A stretch of DNA of 64,000 nucleotides from CAWACP01 sp963832965 (GCA_963832965.1 CAWHVW010000003.1:186001-250000); one strand, 5' to 3'; shown: positions 40,775 through 50,328, numbered from the stretch's first letter. Made by a program: numbers and translations. The notes: generated from the sequence alone by a model not told the origin.

Positions 40775-42049
40775 CTAGCGGGCGTGCACCGCGAGAAGCT
40801 CGGATTCGATCGGAACTCCGCCCCGGATGGTGGTTCGGAGGAGTGCCTCAAACATTGGAAGGCTGCCTCCGGGCTTGACGTTGAGCCTCGCGAGGAGGAT
40901 TCGCACGGAATCCTCGCGGGTGACGAACTCGGCCGCGGCCTGCGTGCCATACTCGGTGATTCCGGCCACTGCCAGCGTGCGATGGCTTGGATTGACCGAT
41001 GGCCGGAGGGCCACTACCGCATAGTCAAAGTCAAACGGGCGCTTCTGGGGCCCAAAATAAATAGAGGACTCGCCCGTGCGGGGGTGCAGGTTCAGGATGG
41101 CCCCGGAGGGACCGGGAATCCCGGCACGGCGGTTGCGGAACTCAAACTCGGTCAGAATCGGCACTTCACTCAACGGAGTCTGCGCCAGCGGCCCGCCTAC
41201 AAAGATCAGATTGCGGTCCCTGGCTTCGTCCCAGGTGAGGAGCGCGCCGTGCTTGGCTCGCAAGGGCTGGTGGAGAAGAGTCAGCAATCTGCTGATTTCA
41301 AAGACTCCACTGACCTCCCCGATGGTCGTGTAGGTATCCAGAACGGGTTGCCTGGCATCCAGTTTCGGGTCGAACTCCCGCAAGCCGCCGTCCAGCGATC
41401 CGACCAACCGCAGATTCGAGTAAACCACCAGCGGGATGTCGCCAGCGCCCACAAAAGGACGCCAGAATGTTTTCAGCGCCTGAGGAACGGCTGGACTCTC
41501 GCTCTCGCGCGTGACCGTTCGGCCAGCCAACCATGTGATTAGCGCTGTGAGCGCCACCAACAACAACGCTCCGGCGATAAGAACGGCCGGGGAGAAATAT
41601 GACCGCGGCCGAGTTGGCGTCGAAACGTGGTTGTCGGAGACCGGCGCCGGCGCCAGGTGAACCTCGGCGATTGGCTTAGCGGCGGACTCACGAAATCGCC
41701 ATGCCAGCGCATAGCTGCCTTTGGGGATCGAAATGACGATGGGGTCCTCGGCGCCCTCGGTCAGGTAGTATTCAGCGAGTTTCGAACGCAAACGGCCGGT
41801 ATGAACGCGGACAATGGAATCAGTCTGGGAGTCGAAGTCGTCGGAACGCCCGAAAACACCCGTGGCGATTTCTCTGACTCTGACCGGTTCGGAAGCGCCC
41901 TCAGCGGCGCGCGTGGCCAGATAGGTGAGAAGATGCCGTAGAATCTCAGAACCGCGGAACGGTCCGCTGCGAACCACCCGGTCCGCCTGCTGAATCAGCT
42001 CCTGTTCCCACGCAACGGACGCGGTCTCGGTTTCCAATCGCAAAGACAT
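40775..42049 (-). CDS. membrane-bound winged-helix transcriptional regulator (CadC/ToxR-like layout)
   Basis: The protein has 424 residues from the ATG at 42049, which directly precedes the conserved part. Residues about 10-115 form an OmpR/CadC-type winged helix (ILRHLLTYLATRAAEG, REIATGVFGRSDDFDSQTDSIVRVHTGRLRSKLAEYY, IPKGSYALAW). One membrane helix follows near 145-165 (AVLIAGALLLVALTALITWLAG). The C-terminal 250 residues would be outside the membrane and include NLRLVGSLDGGLREFD; this part is not recognised. The arrangement suggests a one-component membrane sensor. It is divergent from the GH31 operon, and three 11-bp repeats between them are a plausible operator. Confidence 0.8.
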   Translation of the reverse strand: MSLRLETETASVAWEQELIQQADRVVRSGPFRGSEILRHLLTYLATRAAEGASEPVRVREIATGVFGRSDDFDSQTDSIVRVHTGRLRSKLAEYYLTEGAEDPIVISIPKGSYALAWRFRESAAKPIAEVHLAPAPVSDNHVSTPTRPRSYFSPAVLIAGALLLVALTALITWLAGRTVTRESESPAVPQALKTFWRPFVGAGDIPLVVYSNLRLVGSLDGGLREFDPKLDARQPVLDTYTTIGEVSGVFEISRLLTLLHQPLRAKHGALLTWDEARDRNLIFVGGPLAQTPLSEVPILTEFEFRNRRAGIPGPSGAILNLHPRTGESSIYFGPQKRPFDFDYAVVALRPSVNPSHRTLAVAGITEYGTQAAAEFVTREDSVRILLARLNVKPGGSLPMFEALLRTTIRGGVPIESELLAVHAR

Positions 42050-42234
42050 GGTTCGGAACCCCGAACTGCTGGCTAGACCCTGACGGCAGGCCGGTGGGAC
42101 GACCCCTCGACCCCCGAAATGCCGACTGCAAAGACTACCCCACTCCGGGGTCAAGAATACCACAAACTCCGGGTGTGTAGAAAACGAGAGCAACCCGCCT
42201 GACTTAAGCGAGCTCTGTTATGACCTGCGTTTTC

Positions 42235-42267
42235 ATGCAGATATGATGCAGATACTACGCAGATTTA
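42235..42267. promoter_or_regulatory. three tandem 11-bp repeats upstream of the GH31 operon, candidate operator
   Basis: ATGCAGATATG, ATGCAGATACT and ACGCAGATTTA follow one another without gaps, sharing AYGCAGAT at an exact 11-base period. OmpR/PhoB-type winged-helix proteins commonly bind tandem direct half-sites with this spacing. The site lies 50 bases upstream of the GH31 start and 186 bases upstream of the divergent regulator start. Confidence 0.6.
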
Positions 42268-42317
42268 ACTTCTCCCGGGAGGGTAGGTAACGTACTCTGG
42301 ACGAGACACCCTGCAAA

Positions 42318-44648
42318 ATGCGCCTTACAAATCTGGTTCTCATCGCGGCTGCGGCGACTTCCGCGCTCGACGCCCAATGGCTTCCGCTGAATCCGGTTTC
42401 CTCGGTTCAGAAACAGGACGATGGTTTGGTATTGACCATGGAGACCGGCGTGCTCAATCTGCAGGTCTGCGCAGATTCGATCATTCACGTGCGGTATTCG
42501 CCCACGGCGACCTTTCCGAAACTAACCAACTACGTGGTCACGAAGACCGAATGGCCGACGGCTGAGTGGACGCTGCAATCCACTGACAGAGCGGTGACTC
42601 TCAAGACCTCGAGAATGAGCGCGACCGTGATGCGCGAAGACGGCACCATCATTTTCAAGGACAGTCTGGGCCACGAGCTTCTGTCGGACGGTCCCCGGCA
42701 GATGATCCCGGCTCGCGTGAATGATGAAGATACGTGGCATGCGGAGGATGTCTTCAAGATCTACGGATCCGAGGAAGCGTTCTACGGTTTGGGCCAGCAT
42801 CAGGCAGGTGTTTGGAATTTTCGTGGAGAGTCCGTGGAGCTGTCGCAGGAGAACGCGAATATCGCCGTGCCGATGTGGCTGTCGAGCAAAGGATACGGGG
42901 TCTTCTGGAACAATCCCGGGATCAGCCATTTCAACAACCGTTTTGTTCACTACTTGTACGTTGGCTCCACGGTGGCGGACACCATCGACTACTACTTCTT
43001 TTACGGGCCGCAGTTCGACAAGATCATTTCGGATTACCGCGAGCTGACTGGCACGGCTCCGATGTTCGGCAAGTGGGCCTACGGGTTCTGGCAGTGCAAG
43101 AACAAGTACACTTCTCAGGAACAACTGCTGGGCGTCGCACACAAGTATCGTGATCTGCACATTCCGCTCGATAACATCGTGCAGGACTGGTTCTGGTGGA
43201 CCAACACTGGCGAGTTCAAGTTCAACAAAAACTATCCAGACCCCAAAGGGATGATAGACGACTTACACGCCAACCACGTTCATCTGATGATTTCGGTATG
43301 GCCGTATTTTTATCCCGGCTCGGCCACTTACGACGAAATGGACAAGCTGGGCTACTTCATTGACCGGATGAAGGTAAAGTCGTTCCACCCGAAGGGGAGC
43401 GCTCTGTACGATGCGTTCAATCCAGAGGCGCGCAAGTATTACTGGAAGCTGCTGGACGATTCGCTGTTCAAGATCGGCGTGGATGCGTGGTGGATGGACA
43501 CCACCGAACCGGAGAGCGAAGGCGTGGAAGAGACATTTCTGATGCACGACAAGGTGGGCGGCGCCAGCGGGGCGCGTTATGCGAACCTGTTCCCGCTGAT
43601 GACCACTGGTGTGGTTCACGATGGCCAGCGAGCCGAATCGGACCAGAAGCGCGTGTATATTCTGTCGCGCTCGGCGTTCGCAGGCAGCCAGCGCAACGGC
43701 GTGACGGCCTGGTCCGGCGACGTACTCTCGGATTTCGAGACGTACAAGCGGCAGATTCCGGCCGCCTTGAATTTCGAGCTGTCGGGGATTCCTTACTGGA
43801 CGTCAGACATCGGCGGCTTCATCATGGGCCATCCCAACGACCCGGCGTACCGGGAGCTGTTTGTGCGCTGGTTCCAGTTCGGCACGTTTTGCCCGATCCT
43901 GCGGGTTCACGGCACGCGCGCGCCGGATACGAACGAGCTGTGGTCCTATGGGCCGGACGCGCAGGCTGCACTAGTGAAGTTCGACAAGCTGCGCTACCGG
44001 TTGATGCCCTATATTTACTCAATGGCGTGGATGGTGACCAGCGCGAATTACACGCCGATGCGTCCGCTGGTGATGGACTTCGCTTCCGACCAACGCGTCC
44101 TGAACATTGGCGATCAGTTCCTGTTTGGGCCGGCGATTCTGGTGAATCCGGTGACCGAGCAGGGCGCCACTTCGCGGCGTCTTTACCTTCCCGCTGGCAC
44201 GCGCTGGTATGACTTCTGGACGGGCGAAGCGCAGGATGGCGGAAAGTCCGTGGAGGGCGAAGCGCCGCTGGATCGGATTCCGTTGTATGTTCGGGCAGGA
44301 TCGATTTTGCCGCTGGGCCCGGATGTTGAATATGCGGCGGAGAAGCCCGCCGACCCCATCGAACTGCGGGTGTTTGCGGGCGGGGATGGCGATTTCACGC
44401 TTTACGAAGACGAGAACGATAACTACGATTACGAGCGCGGTGTTCATGCGACTATTCCGCTGCACTGGGATGACGCTGGTAAGACGCTGACGATCGGCGC
44501 GCGCGCCGGGGAATTCCCGGGGATGTTGCGGACACGGACTTTTCGAGTTGTATTTGCGGGGCTGGGGCATGGAACCGGCGGTGGGTTGACGGAGAATGCC
44601 GACAGAACGGTGGCGTATTCGGGTGCGGAAGTGAGGATCGCGCAATGA
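42318..44648 (+). CDS. exported GH31 glycosidase (alpha-xylosidase/alpha-glucosidase type)
   Basis: The protein has 776 residues with a signal peptide (MRLTNLVLIAAAATSALDAQ). The GH31 N-terminal beta domain holds EEAFYGLGQHQAGVWNFRG. The barrel holds LDNIVQDWFWW, the nucleophile D394 in DAWWMDTTEPE and the general acid D468 in TAWSGDVLSDF. A C-terminal beta domain follows (LPAGTRWYDFWTGE, FTLYEDENDNY). The KYDW-like signature of galactosidases is absent. Removal of alpha-xylosyl side chains from xyloglucan fragments is the likeliest role, inferred from subfamily look. It is the first gene of an apparent four-enzyme operon, and its stop overlaps the next start (ATGA). Confidence 0.9.
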   Translation: MRLTNLVLIAAAATSALDAQWLPLNPVSSVQKQDDGLVLTMETGVLNLQVCADSIIHVRYSPTATFPKLTNYVVTKTEWPTAEWTLQSTDRAVTLKTSRMSATVMREDGTIIFKDSLGHELLSDGPRQMIPARVNDEDTWHAEDVFKIYGSEEAFYGLGQHQAGVWNFRGESVELSQENANIAVPMWLSSKGYGVFWNNPGISHFNNRFVHYLYVGSTVADTIDYYFFYGPQFDKIISDYRELTGTAPMFGKWAYGFWQCKNKYTSQEQLLGVAHKYRDLHIPLDNIVQDWFWWTNTGEFKFNKNYPDPKGMIDDLHANHVHLMISVWPYFYPGSATYDEMDKLGYFIDRMKVKSFHPKGSALYDAFNPEARKYYWKLLDDSLFKIGVDAWWMDTTEPESEGVEETFLMHDKVGGASGARYANLFPLMTTGVVHDGQRAESDQKRVYILSRSAFAGSQRNGVTAWSGDVLSDFETYKRQIPAALNFELSGIPYWTSDIGGFIMGHPNDPAYRELFVRWFQFGTFCPILRVHGTRAPDTNELWSYGPDAQAALVKFDKLRYRLMPYIYSMAWMVTSANYTPMRPLVMDFASDQRVLNIGDQFLFGPAILVNPVTEQGATSRRLYLPAGTRWYDFWTGEAQDGGKSVEGEAPLDRIPLYVRAGSILPLGPDVEYAAEKPADPIELRVFAGGDGDFTLYEDENDNYDYERGVHATIPLHWDDAGKTLTIGARAGEFPGMLRTRTFRVVFAGLGHGTGGGLTENADRTVAYSGAEVRIAQ

Positions 44649-46990
44649 GAATCGACGGACCGCTCCGTTACCGTCGCGGTTCGGTGGCTTTGATGTTGAT
44701 GGCGGCCGCGGCGCTGGGTTCCACGATACCTGGCAGCGGGTCCAGCACGATTAGCATCGAGCCGTATGCGCCGAACATTGTTCGCGTAACGCTGAGTCTC
44801 GACAAGGACCAGGCTACGGCTCCGCCTGGGTACGGGTTCGACGCTACGCCTTCCGACGCGGACTGGGTTCACGAGAGCACGGAGGCCGGCGTTGTGTATC
44901 GGTCCTCGCGGATGGTGGTGACTATCGCGGCGGACCGGCCAGGCAAGCCGATGGCGACCATGCTGGACATTGCCAGGTTCTTCAATGGCTCCGCGCCGGG
45001 CGCGCACATCATAGTTCGTACGCCCGATGGGAAGGTTTTGCTGGAGATGAAGGGCTGGTCGATGGCGGTGCCGAATCACAAGGACGGCGACGCGGGCATT
45101 CTCAACGACCTGCGCCCGACGGACACGCCGTTCTATGAGGTGGGGGCCACTTTCGTTTCACCCGCCGACGAGCACTACTACGGGCTCGGCCAGAACCACG
45201 AAGGATTTCTCGATCATCGCGGGCACACCGTGGACTGCTGGCACAATTACACCGCTACCGCCGCGCCAAGTGTTTGCGTGCCCTTCGTAGTGACGAACAA
45301 GGGGTACGGGATGATCTGGGACAACCCGTCAAAGACCACCATCGAGCCGGGCTTCAACGAGCAGACAAAGTGGACCTCGGAGGTGGGCAACCGCGTTTCG
45401 TTTTTTGTGATTGCGGGTAAGACGACCGATGAAATCTACGCGGGATACCGGCAGCTTACGGGAGCTACGCCGATGTTGCCGAAAGCCGCCTACGGATACA
45501 TTCAGTGCAAGCAACGTTACCGTACGCAGGCGGAAGTGCTGGACGTGGCGAAGGGCTACAGGGACCGGCACCTGCCGGCGGACGTGATCGTCGTTGACTG
45601 GTTCTACTACACGAAGATGGGGCAGATGGATTTCGACCCGGTCGCCTGGCCGGATCCGGCGGCGATGAATCGGCAACTCCACGACATGGGATTCCAGACC
45701 ATGATCAGCGTGTGGCCCCGGTTTGTGCCCGGAACGCGTTATTACGATCTGCTGCTGCATAACGGCTGGTTCGAGCACCTTGCGGACGGCACGCCGACGA
45801 ATGGTTTGCCGTACGACCGAGCGGGGTCCGATATAGACACGACGAATCCAGACGCGGCGAAGTGGTACTGGGGCGCGATTCGCGACAACATTATCAGCAA
45901 GGGTTTCGACTCCATTTGGGCCGATGAGACCGAACCGGATCTGCCTCCCAATGGCAGTTACTTTCATGTCGGGCCGGGGACACGGTACTTCAACATTTAT
46001 CCGCTGTTTCATACCGCGGCCATCTATGACGGTTTTCGCCGTGACGTGGATCACCGGGCACTGATTCTGTCTCGAGACGCGTATTTGGGGGCGCAGCGTA
46101 ATGGCACCATTTTCTGGAGTTCGGATATTTATCCGACGTGGGATACGCTGAAGCGGCAGATTCCCACCGGGTTGGATTTCACTGCATCGGGCATCGCTTA
46201 CTGGAGCAATGACACGGGCGGATGGCAGTACCTGCCGCAGGAGCATCATCCCGCACATCCTCCGCTGCTTGATCCTTCCGATGCTCGCGATAATGTGGGC
46301 GGCTATGACGATTATCCGGAGCTGTATACACGCTGGTTCGAGTACGCGGCATTCCTTCCTATTTTTCGCACGCATGGGAGCCGGCTGTATAACGAGGTGT
46401 GGTCTTACGGCAAGGCGGCCGAGCCGATTCTGGAGAAGTATTTGAAGCTGCGCTACGAGCTGATGCCGTATATTTACTCGCTCGGTTATCACACGTATGA
46501 ATCGGGCGCGCCCTCTATGCGAGCGCTATTCATGGATTTCCCGGATGATCCGAATGTGGCAGATCTTCGCGATGAGTATATGTTTGGCCCCGCGTTTCTG
46601 ATTGCTCCGGTGACCGATCAGGGCGCGGCCAGCCGGATGGTCTATTTGCCGGCGGGCGCGGATTGGTACAACTACTGGACGCGGGCACGCTTACACGGCG
46701 GGCAAACGATCAAGGTGGACGCGCCGATTGATACGCTGCCGCTATTTGTGCGGGCGGGATCGATCGTGCCTGTCGGCGAGATGGTGGAGAGTACCAGTCA
46801 GGTGCAGAAGCTGGCGAAGGTGCTGGTGTATGCGGGGGCGGACGGTGACTTCACGCTGTATGATGACGATGGCCGGACCTATGCGTATGAGAAGGGCGAC
46901 TTCAAGACTACTCATCTGCATTGGGATGACACTGGCCGGACGTTGAGCGGGGCAGATGCGCACATTGTGGAGATCGTCGGGCGTCAGTAA
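44645..46990 (+). CDS. second GH31 glycosidase
   Basis: The protein has up to 781 residues from an ATG overlapping the previous stop. A later start (near 44692, MLMAAAALGS) is possible because the first 13 codons contain a copy of a dispersed repeat. GH31 landmarks: EHYYGLGQNHEGFLDHRGH, ADVIVVDWFYYTKMGQ, nucleophile D427 in SIWADETEPD, general acid D494 in FWSSDIYPTW, and the C-terminal LPAGADWYNYWTRARLHGG and FTLYDDDGRTYAYEKG. It differs from the first GH31 throughout, so the two probably have distinct substrates. It ends 93 bases before the GH27 gene, with a dispersed palindrome in the gap. Confidence 0.88.
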   Translation: MRIDGPLRYRRGSVALMLMAAAALGSTIPGSGSSTISIEPYAPNIVRVTLSLDKDQATAPPGYGFDATPSDADWVHESTEAGVVYRSSRMVVTIAADRPGKPMATMLDIARFFNGSAPGAHIIVRTPDGKVLLEMKGWSMAVPNHKDGDAGILNDLRPTDTPFYEVGATFVSPADEHYYGLGQNHEGFLDHRGHTVDCWHNYTATAAPSVCVPFVVTNKGYGMIWDNPSKTTIEPGFNEQTKWTSEVGNRVSFFVIAGKTTDEIYAGYRQLTGATPMLPKAAYGYIQCKQRYRTQAEVLDVAKGYRDRHLPADVIVVDWFYYTKMGQMDFDPVAWPDPAAMNRQLHDMGFQTMISVWPRFVPGTRYYDLLLHNGWFEHLADGTPTNGLPYDRAGSDIDTTNPDAAKWYWGAIRDNIISKGFDSIWADETEPDLPPNGSYFHVGPGTRYFNIYPLFHTAAIYDGFRRDVDHRALILSRDAYLGAQRNGTIFWSSDIYPTWDTLKRQIPTGLDFTASGIAYWSNDTGGWQYLPQEHHPAHPPLLDPSDARDNVGGYDDYPELYTRWFEYAAFLPIFRTHGSRLYNEVWSYGKAAEPILEKYLKLRYELMPYIYSLGYHTYESGAPSMRALFMDFPDDPNVADLRDEYMFGPAFLIAPVTDQGAASRMVYLPAGADWYNYWTRARLHGGQTIKVDAPIDTLPLFVRAGSIVPVGEMVESTSQVQKLAKVLVYAGADGDFTLYDDDGRTYAYEKGDFKTTHLHWDDTGRTLSGADAHIVEIVGRQ
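44663..44684. repeat. dispersed 22-bp repeat, copy B
   Basis: Identical over 22 bases to 32103-32124. Here it lies within the first codons of the second GH31 frame, which casts some doubt on that start. Confidence 0.6.
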
Positions 46991-47019
46991 CCGGCCAACG
47001 GCCGCAACCAAATGGATGG

Positions 47020-47034
47020 CAGGGCACGGCCCTG
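47020..47034. repeat. dispersed intergenic palindrome, copy 3
   Basis: CAGGGC-ACG-GCCCTG followed by CCCCAC, between the second GH31 gene and the GH27 gene. Confidence 0.75.
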
Positions 47035-47083
47035 CCCCACGACGGAACCAGGATTTTCAGAGAGTACATCCCGAGGAGGGTGC

Positions 47084-48259
47084 ATGAGTCGAAGATCATC
47101 AGGGTTGGCTATGGCTTTTCTATTGGCCGGAGGCGCGTGTTATGCGCTGGATAATGGGCTCGCCAAAACGCCGCCCATGGGCTGGAATAGCTGGAACAAG
47201 TTCGCATGCACCGTGAGCGAGGATCTGGTGCGGAAGGCGGCCGATTCGATGGTGAAGACCGGCATGAAGGACGCCGGGTATCAGTACATCGTGATCGACG
47301 ATTGCTGGCAGATTTCTCGTGATGGCGAGGGGAACATCGTCGCCGACCCGGTACGCTTCCGGTCCGGCATCAAGGCGCTGGCGGATTATGTGCATTCGCT
47401 CGGGCTGAAAATGGGGATCTACTCGGACGCGGGATCCAACACTTGCGGCGGACGGCCGGGGAGCCGGGGCCATGAGTACCAGGACGCGCGGCAGTACGCG
47501 AGATGGGGCATCGATTATCTCAAGTACGACTGGTGCAACACCTCCACACAGGACGCTCCGTCGTCTTATGGCACGATGCGCGACGCGCTGGCGGATTCGG
47601 GGCAGCGCATCGTGTTCAGCATCTGCGAGTGGGGCAATTCGCGACCGTGGCTGTGGGGGGCGGGGGTGGGCAATCTGTGGCGGACCACCACCGATATTCA
47701 GGATCGTTGGGAAGGCAAAGGCGAGAAGTACGGTGCGGGCGTGATGGACATTGTGGATATGCAGGTGGGGATCGAGCAGTATGCGGGACCGGGGCACTGG
47801 AACGACCCGGACATGCTGGAGGTGGGCAACGGCCGGATGACGGCTGTGGAGGATCGTTCGCACTTCAGCCTTTGGGCGATGTTGGCGGCGCCTCTTATGG
47901 CTGGCAATGACCTGGACCACATGACCCCGGAGACTCACGACACTCTCACCAATAAAGAGGTCATCGCGGTGGATCAGGACTCTTTGGGCATCGAAGGAAG
48001 GCGGGTTCACCATGCTTCCGATGGGCAGGACATTTGGGTGAGGCCGCTGGCCGACCATTCGCTGGCGGTTTTGCTGTTGAACAGGGCGGGACGCGATCAG
48101 GGCATGACGGTGAAATGGACTGACCTGGGTCTGGCGGCAGACCAGAGCGCGACGGTGCGAGATTTATGGGAGCACAAGGAACTGGGCGCGAAGACCGGGG
48201 AGTTTTCGGCGATGGTGCCGTCGCATGGGGTGGCCATGATTGTGGTGCGGCCGCAATGA
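47084..48259 (+). CDS. exported GH27 alpha-galactosidase
   Basis: The protein has 391 residues from the ATG at 47084, with GAGGAGGG upstream. A signal peptide (GLAMAFLLAGGACYA) is followed by LAKTPPMGWNSWNKF, the GH27 opening. The nucleophile is D149 in YLKYDWCNT and the acid/base is D243 in HWNDPDMLEVG; YIVIDDCWQ and MGIYSDAG complete the barrel motifs. It has the usual C-terminal beta domain (SLAVLLLNRAG). It removes terminal alpha-galactose from oligosaccharides. The stop overlaps the start of the GH29 gene (ATGA), indicating coupled translation. Confidence 0.93.
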   Translation: MSRRSSGLAMAFLLAGGACYALDNGLAKTPPMGWNSWNKFACTVSEDLVRKAADSMVKTGMKDAGYQYIVIDDCWQISRDGEGNIVADPVRFRSGIKALADYVHSLGLKMGIYSDAGSNTCGGRPGSRGHEYQDARQYARWGIDYLKYDWCNTSTQDAPSSYGTMRDALADSGQRIVFSICEWGNSRPWLWGAGVGNLWRTTTDIQDRWEGKGEKYGAGVMDIVDMQVGIEQYAGPGHWNDPDMLEVGNGRMTAVEDRSHFSLWAMLAAPLMAGNDLDHMTPETHDTLTNKEVIAVDQDSLGIEGRRVHHASDGQDIWVRPLADHSLAVLLLNRAGRDQGMTVKWTDLGLAADQSATVRDLWEHKELGAKTGEFSAMVPSHGVAMIVVRPQ

Positions 48260-49770
48260 CACGGCGTGAAGCGATTGGGTTGCTGACGGCGTTGCCGGCG
48301 CTGGCGCAGACGGGTATCGATGCCGAGACCGGGCCGTTCGAAGGAACGCGAAAATCGCTGAGTGCTTACAAGATTCCCGAATGGTTTCACGACGCCAAGT
48401 TTGGGATATGGGCACACTGGGGGCCGCAGTCGGCGGTTGAGGATGGCGACTGGTATGCGCGCAATATGTATCAGCAGGGCATGCCCCAGTACAACTATCA
48501 CGTGGAGCATTATGGGCATCCGTCGAAGTTCGGCTTCAAGGACACCATCCCCTTGTGGAAGGCGGAGAAGTTCGATCCGGCCGGACTGATGCGGCTGTAT
48601 AAGAAAGCCGGCGCGAAATATTTCATGAGCATGGGCGTGCATCATGACAACTTCGACCTGTGGAACTCGAAGCATCAACGCTGGAACGCGGTGAACATGG
48701 GCCCAAAGATTGACATCGTGGGCATGTGGCGGAAGGCGGCGCGCGAGGAAGGGCTGAAGTTCGCGGTGAGCGAGCATTTGTGGATTACGCATAACTGGTT
48801 TTCGACCAGCCATGGGAGCGATTTGACAGGTCCGCTGGCGGGCGTTCCATACGACGGCGCCGACCCGAAGTTCGCGGACCTGTACGTTGATTCCGATCAG
48901 GTGTACCGCGGCGATCTTCCATGGATGGAAGATGGCATTCCGGAGTGGTGGAAGCGCCACTGGTACATGCGGATCAAGGATCTGGTGGATCAGTATCAGC
49001 CCGATTTGCTGTATAGCGATGGGTCGCTGCCGTTCGAGGAGTACGGGCTGAACCTTGTGGCGCACCATTACAACGCCAGTGCCAGGCGTAACGGCGGGCA
49101 AGTGGAAGTGGTGTACACGAGCAAGCGGGTGCAGGATGCCGAGCAGGGCATAGCGGTGCTGGATCGGGAACGGGGCGTGGTGGACAAGATCTGGCCGCAA
49201 CCCTGGCAGACCGATACGTGTATTGGCAACTGGCATTACTTGCGCGGTACTCAGTACAAGACCCCCAAGCGCGTGGTCGACATGCTGGTGGACATTGTCA
49301 GCAGGAACGGGAATTTGATGCTGAATTTCCCGTTGCCCGCGAGTGGCATGTTGGACCTGGAAGAGCTGAACGTGTTGAGCGCGATTACGGACTGGATGGC
49401 GGTGAACAGCGAGGCCATCCACGGAAGCCGGCCGTGGAAGATTTTCGGCGAGGGTCCAGGCACGGAGGCTTCGGCGAAGGGTGGCGCTTTCAATGAAAAT
49501 GAGCGCAAAGATCTGACGGCGGACGATGTCCGATTCACGACGAAGGGCGATGTGCTGTACGCGTTTGTGATGGGGTGGCCTGAGTATCAGGCGGTGATCC
49601 GGCCGCTGGCGTTGAAGACGGCGCTGCGGGTGGGGACGATTCGGAACGTGGAGTTGCTGGGCTTTGACGGGAAGGTGGAATGGTCTCAGGATGAGGCGGG
49701 ATTGAAGGTGATGACGCCCGCGCGGCGGCCTTGCGAGCATGCCGTGGTGTTTAAGGTGACGGGGGCGTAG
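48256..49770 (+). CDS. GH29 alpha-L-fucosidase
   Basis: The protein has 504 residues from the ATG at 48256, which overlaps the GH27 stop. It has a short signal-like start (MTRREAIGLLTALPALAQ). GH29 landmarks: WFHDAKFGIWAHWGPQSA, AKYFMSMGVHHDNFDLWNS, and nucleophile D255 in PDLLYSDGSLPFEEYG. The C-terminal part includes NGNLMLNFPLPASG. It releases L-fucose, which fits the deoxysugar genes at 60.8-64 kb. Its 3' end overlaps the convergent pentapeptide-repeat gene by 20 bases. Confidence 0.93.
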   Translation: MTRREAIGLLTALPALAQTGIDAETGPFEGTRKSLSAYKIPEWFHDAKFGIWAHWGPQSAVEDGDWYARNMYQQGMPQYNYHVEHYGHPSKFGFKDTIPLWKAEKFDPAGLMRLYKKAGAKYFMSMGVHHDNFDLWNSKHQRWNAVNMGPKIDIVGMWRKAAREEGLKFAVSEHLWITHNWFSTSHGSDLTGPLAGVPYDGADPKFADLYVDSDQVYRGDLPWMEDGIPEWWKRHWYMRIKDLVDQYQPDLLYSDGSLPFEEYGLNLVAHHYNASARRNGGQVEVVYTSKRVQDAEQGIAVLDRERGVVDKIWPQPWQTDTCIGNWHYLRGTQYKTPKRVVDMLVDIVSRNGNLMLNFPLPASGMLDLEELNVLSAITDWMAVNSEAIHGSRPWKIFGEGPGTEASAKGGAFNENERKDLTADDVRFTTKGDVLYAFVMGWPEYQAVIRPLALKTALRVGTIRNVELLGFDGKVEWSQDEAGLKVMTPARRPCEHAVVFKVTGA

Positions 49771-50245
49771 ACGGTTTGGGTTGCCATTCCGCCCTGCTCC
49801 GAAACGTCATCCCCCATTTGGCTTTGTCGACTCCTTCAGGAAGACGGGTGTCTTCGTCGTATTGAGCCTCGGTGAAGATGGTCCCTTCCAGGTTCGCTCC
49901 TGTGAAATCACAGCCGAACACGCACGGTGGTCCGCCGAGCCCACTGGGTCCGAGATCGGCATTGCGCAGGTTGGCGCTTCGAAAGTTCACGCGTATCAGG
50001 TCGGTGCCAGCCAGATCGGTACCCTCGAGATTCGCGCCTTCAAAGCGAACATCGATAAGAGGATCCCAATAAAAGCTCGCACCGCGAACGTCGGCAAAGG
50101 AAAAATCGGTGTCGCTAATCAGCATGCCGGTAAGATCCTTGCCGCGAAGATCGGCGTTCTGAAGATTGAGACCGTCAAGATCACAGCAGCCAGGGCGCCC
50201 TTCGCAACTGAACAAGAGGACGCCCATGGCGTTCCTGATTTCCAT
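49751..50245 (-). CDS. pentapeptide-repeat protein
   Basis: The protein has 164 residues from an ATG at 50245; longer starts (to 50344) would run into the symporter promoter. From residue about 24 it consists of A(D/N)LXX-type pentapeptides (LDGLNLQNADLRGKDL, FEGANLEGTDLAGTDL, FTGANLEGTIFTEAQYDE), which fold as a right-handed quadrilateral helix. A Cys-rich patch (FSCEGRPGCCDL) precedes the repeats. No signal peptide is visible. The function is not predictable; some family members mimic DNA. The gene is opposite in strand to all neighbours. Confidence 0.75.
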   Translation of the reverse strand: MEIRNAMGVLLFSCEGRPGCCDLDGLNLQNADLRGKDLTGMLISDTDFSFADVRGASFYWDPLIDVRFEGANLEGTDLAGTDLIRVNFRSANLRNADLGPSGLGGPPCVFGCDFTGANLEGTIFTEAQYDEDTRLPEGVDKAKWGMTFRSRAEWQPKPSTPPSP

Positions 50246-50328
50246 GTGCCTGCCAGGATTATGGCAGAAGGCTAACGCGACGCTCGGTTGCAATCGCTTG
50301 CAGTGTTGTGATGTCATGACATCTGGCC

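Noticed and set aside
48097..49740. A 547-codon frame antisense to the GH29 gene.
   Set aside because: His/Arg/Pro-rich shadow of the fucosidase gene with no domain.
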